From JAEZKC01 sp046538945 (GTDB taxonomy: Bacteria > Fibrobacterota > Chitinivibrionia > Chitinivibrionales > Chitinispirillaceae), in the NCBI GenBank assembly GCA_046538945.1, contig JBKHHW010000078.1, positions 1 to 13,421 of the forward strand: DNA of 13,421 nucleotides. The letters run 5' to 3'. The notes under the pieces are model-generated. The model had not been told where the DNA came from. It saw only the letters and a list, made by a program, of their open reading frames with translations, and ran no database searches. Of this stretch, positions 11,882 through 13,421 are shown piece after piece (position 1 is the first letter of the stretch; each line of letters opens with the position of its first letter). The position numbers and the translations under genes are program-made.

Positions 11882-13270
11882 TTGGGGTCAGGATACAGAC
11901 CAGTTGAGGGAAAAATCAGAGAGCCGGCTGTCGCGGGTCAGTTCTATTCTTCTTCACCTGAAAAACTGAAAGAAGAGGTGGAACATTTTCTTTCCGTGGA
12001 AAAGTCCGAATCCCGGCCAGTGAAATTCCTTGTTGCTCCCCATGCTGGATATGTGTTTTCCGGACCGGTTGCTGCAAAAGCTTACGCACTCGTTCCCGAT
12101 TCCGTCAGAACCGTATTTCTGATCGGGCCCTCTCACCATCAGTGGTTCAATGGGGTTCATGTGACCGACGCGCAGTGGTTCCGCACACCTCTGGGATTGG
12201 TGAGGGTTGATCGGGATATAGTTAAGCTGATAAAGGATCTGCCTCCTTGTGTCAGAGTGCCCTCGGCTGAGGAGCTGGAGCACAGCATAGAGGTTCAGCT
12301 TCCTTTCCTTCAGACCAGGCTCGATGATTTCTCCATCGTTCCTTTGCTCACTGGTAAAGTTGATCCTCAAGCTGTCGCCGAACTGATCGCACCTTTTCTG
12401 GATGATACCACTTTGGTGGTGGCATCAACCGACCTGTCCCATTTTCTGAATCAGACCGAAGCCAGAAGAGCCGATGATGCCAGCATAGAAACTGTTCTGG
12501 CGGGAGATGCGGAAGGGTTTATCGACGGTTGCGGTGAGGCTGCATTGCGGGTCGTGATGGAACTTGCCAGGCGGTTTGAACTCCGGCCCTGCCTTTTGGA
12601 TAAACGAACTTCGTATGAAACTGCACCCGATCTGGGCTCGCCTATCAGAGTCGTAGGGTATGCTTCTCTTGTTTATGTCAAAGAGAGTGAACTCGAGGAG
12701 CAGGAGTTCGAAATAGTGTATGATCAGAAGAAATACCTTCTTTCCCTGGCCAGGCGGAGGCTGGAAGCTGCTGTGTACAGAAAAGAATTCGGGGAAGAGG
12801 AAACCGCGCCGCCGCAGGATTTAGATCAGAATCAGGGGTGTTTTGTGACTCTGACTTCCATGGGAAGGCTGCGTGGGTGCATCGGTTACATCGAGCCGCT
12901 TAAGCCACTTTACCAGGCGGTGATGGATAACGTGGTCAATGCCGCCATGCGGGATCCCAGATTTTCTCCTGTACACGCAACTGAACTTGACCATATCAGG
13001 ATAGAAATTTCTGTCCTTTCCCGGCCCCGACCTCTCGAATTCAGTTCTCCGGAAGACCTTCTGTCGAAGCTCGAACCCGGAAAGCATGGTGTGATACTAA
13101 GAAAGGGTGCCTTTGAGTCCACTTTTCTTCCTCAGGTATGGGACCAACTGCCCGAAAAAGTGATGTTTCTGGAGCATCTGGCCATGAAAGCAGGAATGGC
13201 GAAGGATGACTGGAAAAGTGCCGAGGTGAAGACGTACACGGCTGTGCATTTCAGCGAAAGTGAGGTATGA
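11882..13270 (+). CDS. amrB: Memo-AMMECR1 fusion (AmmeMemoRadiSam system proteins B and A in one chain), 462 aa
   Basis: Residues about 12-268 are a Memo-type domain: EPAVAGQFY (14-22), APHAGYVFSG (52-61, H54), GPSHHQWF (82-89), EHSIEVQLPFL (133-143), STDLSHF (182-188) and GCGEAAL (216-222, C217). Two His and a Cys match the metal ligands described for Memo. Residues about 275-455 are an AMMECR1 domain with the signature LRGCIGYIEP (330-339), AMRDPRFSPV (355-364) and TFLPQVWDQLP (414-424). In many prokaryotes these two families co-occur with a radical SAM protein; none is in the window, and the reaction is not established. The start is TTG 11882, the only start codon between an in-frame TAA (11867) and the conserved core, with AAAGGCGG 6 nt upstream. 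Domain calls are secure; the function is not. Confidence 0.92.
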   Translation: MGSGYRPVEGKIREPAVAGQFYSSSPEKLKEEVEHFLSVEKSESRPVKFLVAPHAGYVFSGPVAAKAYALVPDSVRTVFLIGPSHHQWFNGVHVTDAQWFRTPLGLVRVDRDIVKLIKDLPPCVRVPSAEELEHSIEVQLPFLQTRLDDFSIVPLLTGKVDPQAVAELIAPFLDDTTLVVASTDLSHFLNQTEARRADDASIETVLAGDAEGFIDGCGEAALRVVMELARRFELRPCLLDKRTSYETAPDLGSPIRVVGYASLVYVKESELEEQEFEIVYDQKKYLLSLARRRLEAAVYRKEFGEEETAPPQDLDQNQGCFVTLTSMGRLRGCIGYIEPLKPLYQAVMDNVVNAAMRDPRFSPVHATELDHIRIEISVLSRPRPLEFSSPEDLLSKLEPGKHGVILRKGAFESTFLPQVWDQLPEKVMFLEHLAMKAGMAKDDWKSAEVKTYTAVHFSESEV

Positions 13271-13315
13271 TTACTCCTCCCACCCCACCCCCGTACCTTA
13301 AACACTGAACGTTTT

Positions 13316-13421
13316 TCACCTGCAGTTCAAGCCGCCCAGGTTCAGAGCTGCTTCTCTGTTGGCTGTTCCCTGAAGTCTGTAATATTGTTTCAGTACTTTT
13401 CTGTAGTATCTCAAGGGCAGT
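13316..13421 (-). CDS. Possible 3' end of a convergent gene (partial, uncertain)
   Basis: On the minus strand a frame stays open from the window edge to TGA at 13318-13316, about 34 codons. The peptide is charged and protein-like, with RYYRKVLKQYYRLQG followed by NREAALNLGG and a short tail. The last part faintly resembles a Fis-type helix-turn-helix (GNxxxAAxxLG), but the usual recognition helix after it is missing. An open run of this length can occur by chance. The 45 nt between it and the Memo-AMMECR1 stop are C-rich and contain no clear terminator. Confidence 0.35.
   Translation of the reverse strand, partial: LPLRYYRKVLKQYYRLQGTANREAALNLGGLNCR

Noticed and set aside
11643..11969. 108-aa plus-strand ORF between nadD and the Memo gene
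   Set aside because: A different frame from both the Cys-rich protein and Memo; lacks motifs, while the competing frame at 11627-11836 has a clear cysteine pattern.
11954..12370. 138-aa minus-strand ORF inside the Memo domain
   Set aside because: Antisense to the conserved Memo motifs; no ribosome site or domain.
1..13421. CRISPR arrays, insertion sequences, tRNA or rRNA genes, attachment sites
   Set aside because: Reading both strands I saw no spaced direct repeats, transposase motifs, terminal inverted repeats or cloverleaf-like segments; gene content looks like chromosomal backbone.

Overview
The window is a gene-dense stretch (mid-range G+C by eye, both strands used) from a diderm, LPS-making bacterium outside the usual model proteobacteria. 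The diderm call rests on BamD, a CpoB/YbgF-type protein and LptF/LptG permease modules. The mismatch-repair MutL carries the endonuclease-type C-terminal motifs, and MtaB, tandem-STAS and HDOD proteins are also present. The mix recalls deep lineages such as Fibrobacterota/Chitinispirillia or other FCB-like groups, but I cannot fix the taxon from sequence alone. I see no transposase, integrase, CRISPR array, tRNA or rRNA; this is chromosomal backbone.

Region 1 (1-3069, + strand) is a very tight operon: the 3' end of mutL, a tandem-STAS protein, the tRNA methylthiotransferase mtaB and an HDOD protein, with 2-8 nt between neighbours. Repair, tRNA modification and two signalling-type proteins are apparently co-transcribed.

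Region 2 (3206-4117, +) is ftsY, the signal recognition particle receptor. It ends only 6 nt from the stop of a convergent operon.

Region 3 (4124-8877, - strand) reads, in transcription order, an 851-residue fusion of two LptF/LptG-type permease modules, a single-domain response regulator, and a membrane-anchored GAF-GAF-GGDEF diguanylate cyclase. The last two overlap by 4 nt. This pairs LPS export with a receiver and c-di-GMP synthesis, and is the most unusual part of the window.

Region 4 (9067-13270, +) opens with a near-consensus sigma70 promoter and a perfect hairpin in the leader. It carries a CpoB-like lipoprotein and then, after a 275-nt gap, bamD, nadD, a small Cys-rich (zinc-ribbon-like) protein overlapping nadD, and a Memo-AMMECR1 fusion starting at TTG. 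The last 150 nt may hold the 3' end of another minus-strand gene.

The best candidates for something under-described are the LptF-LptG fusion with its receiver/cyclase operon, the small Cys-rich protein next to the Memo-AMMECR1 fusion, and the tandem STAS protein whose second domain lacks the usual phospho-serine.
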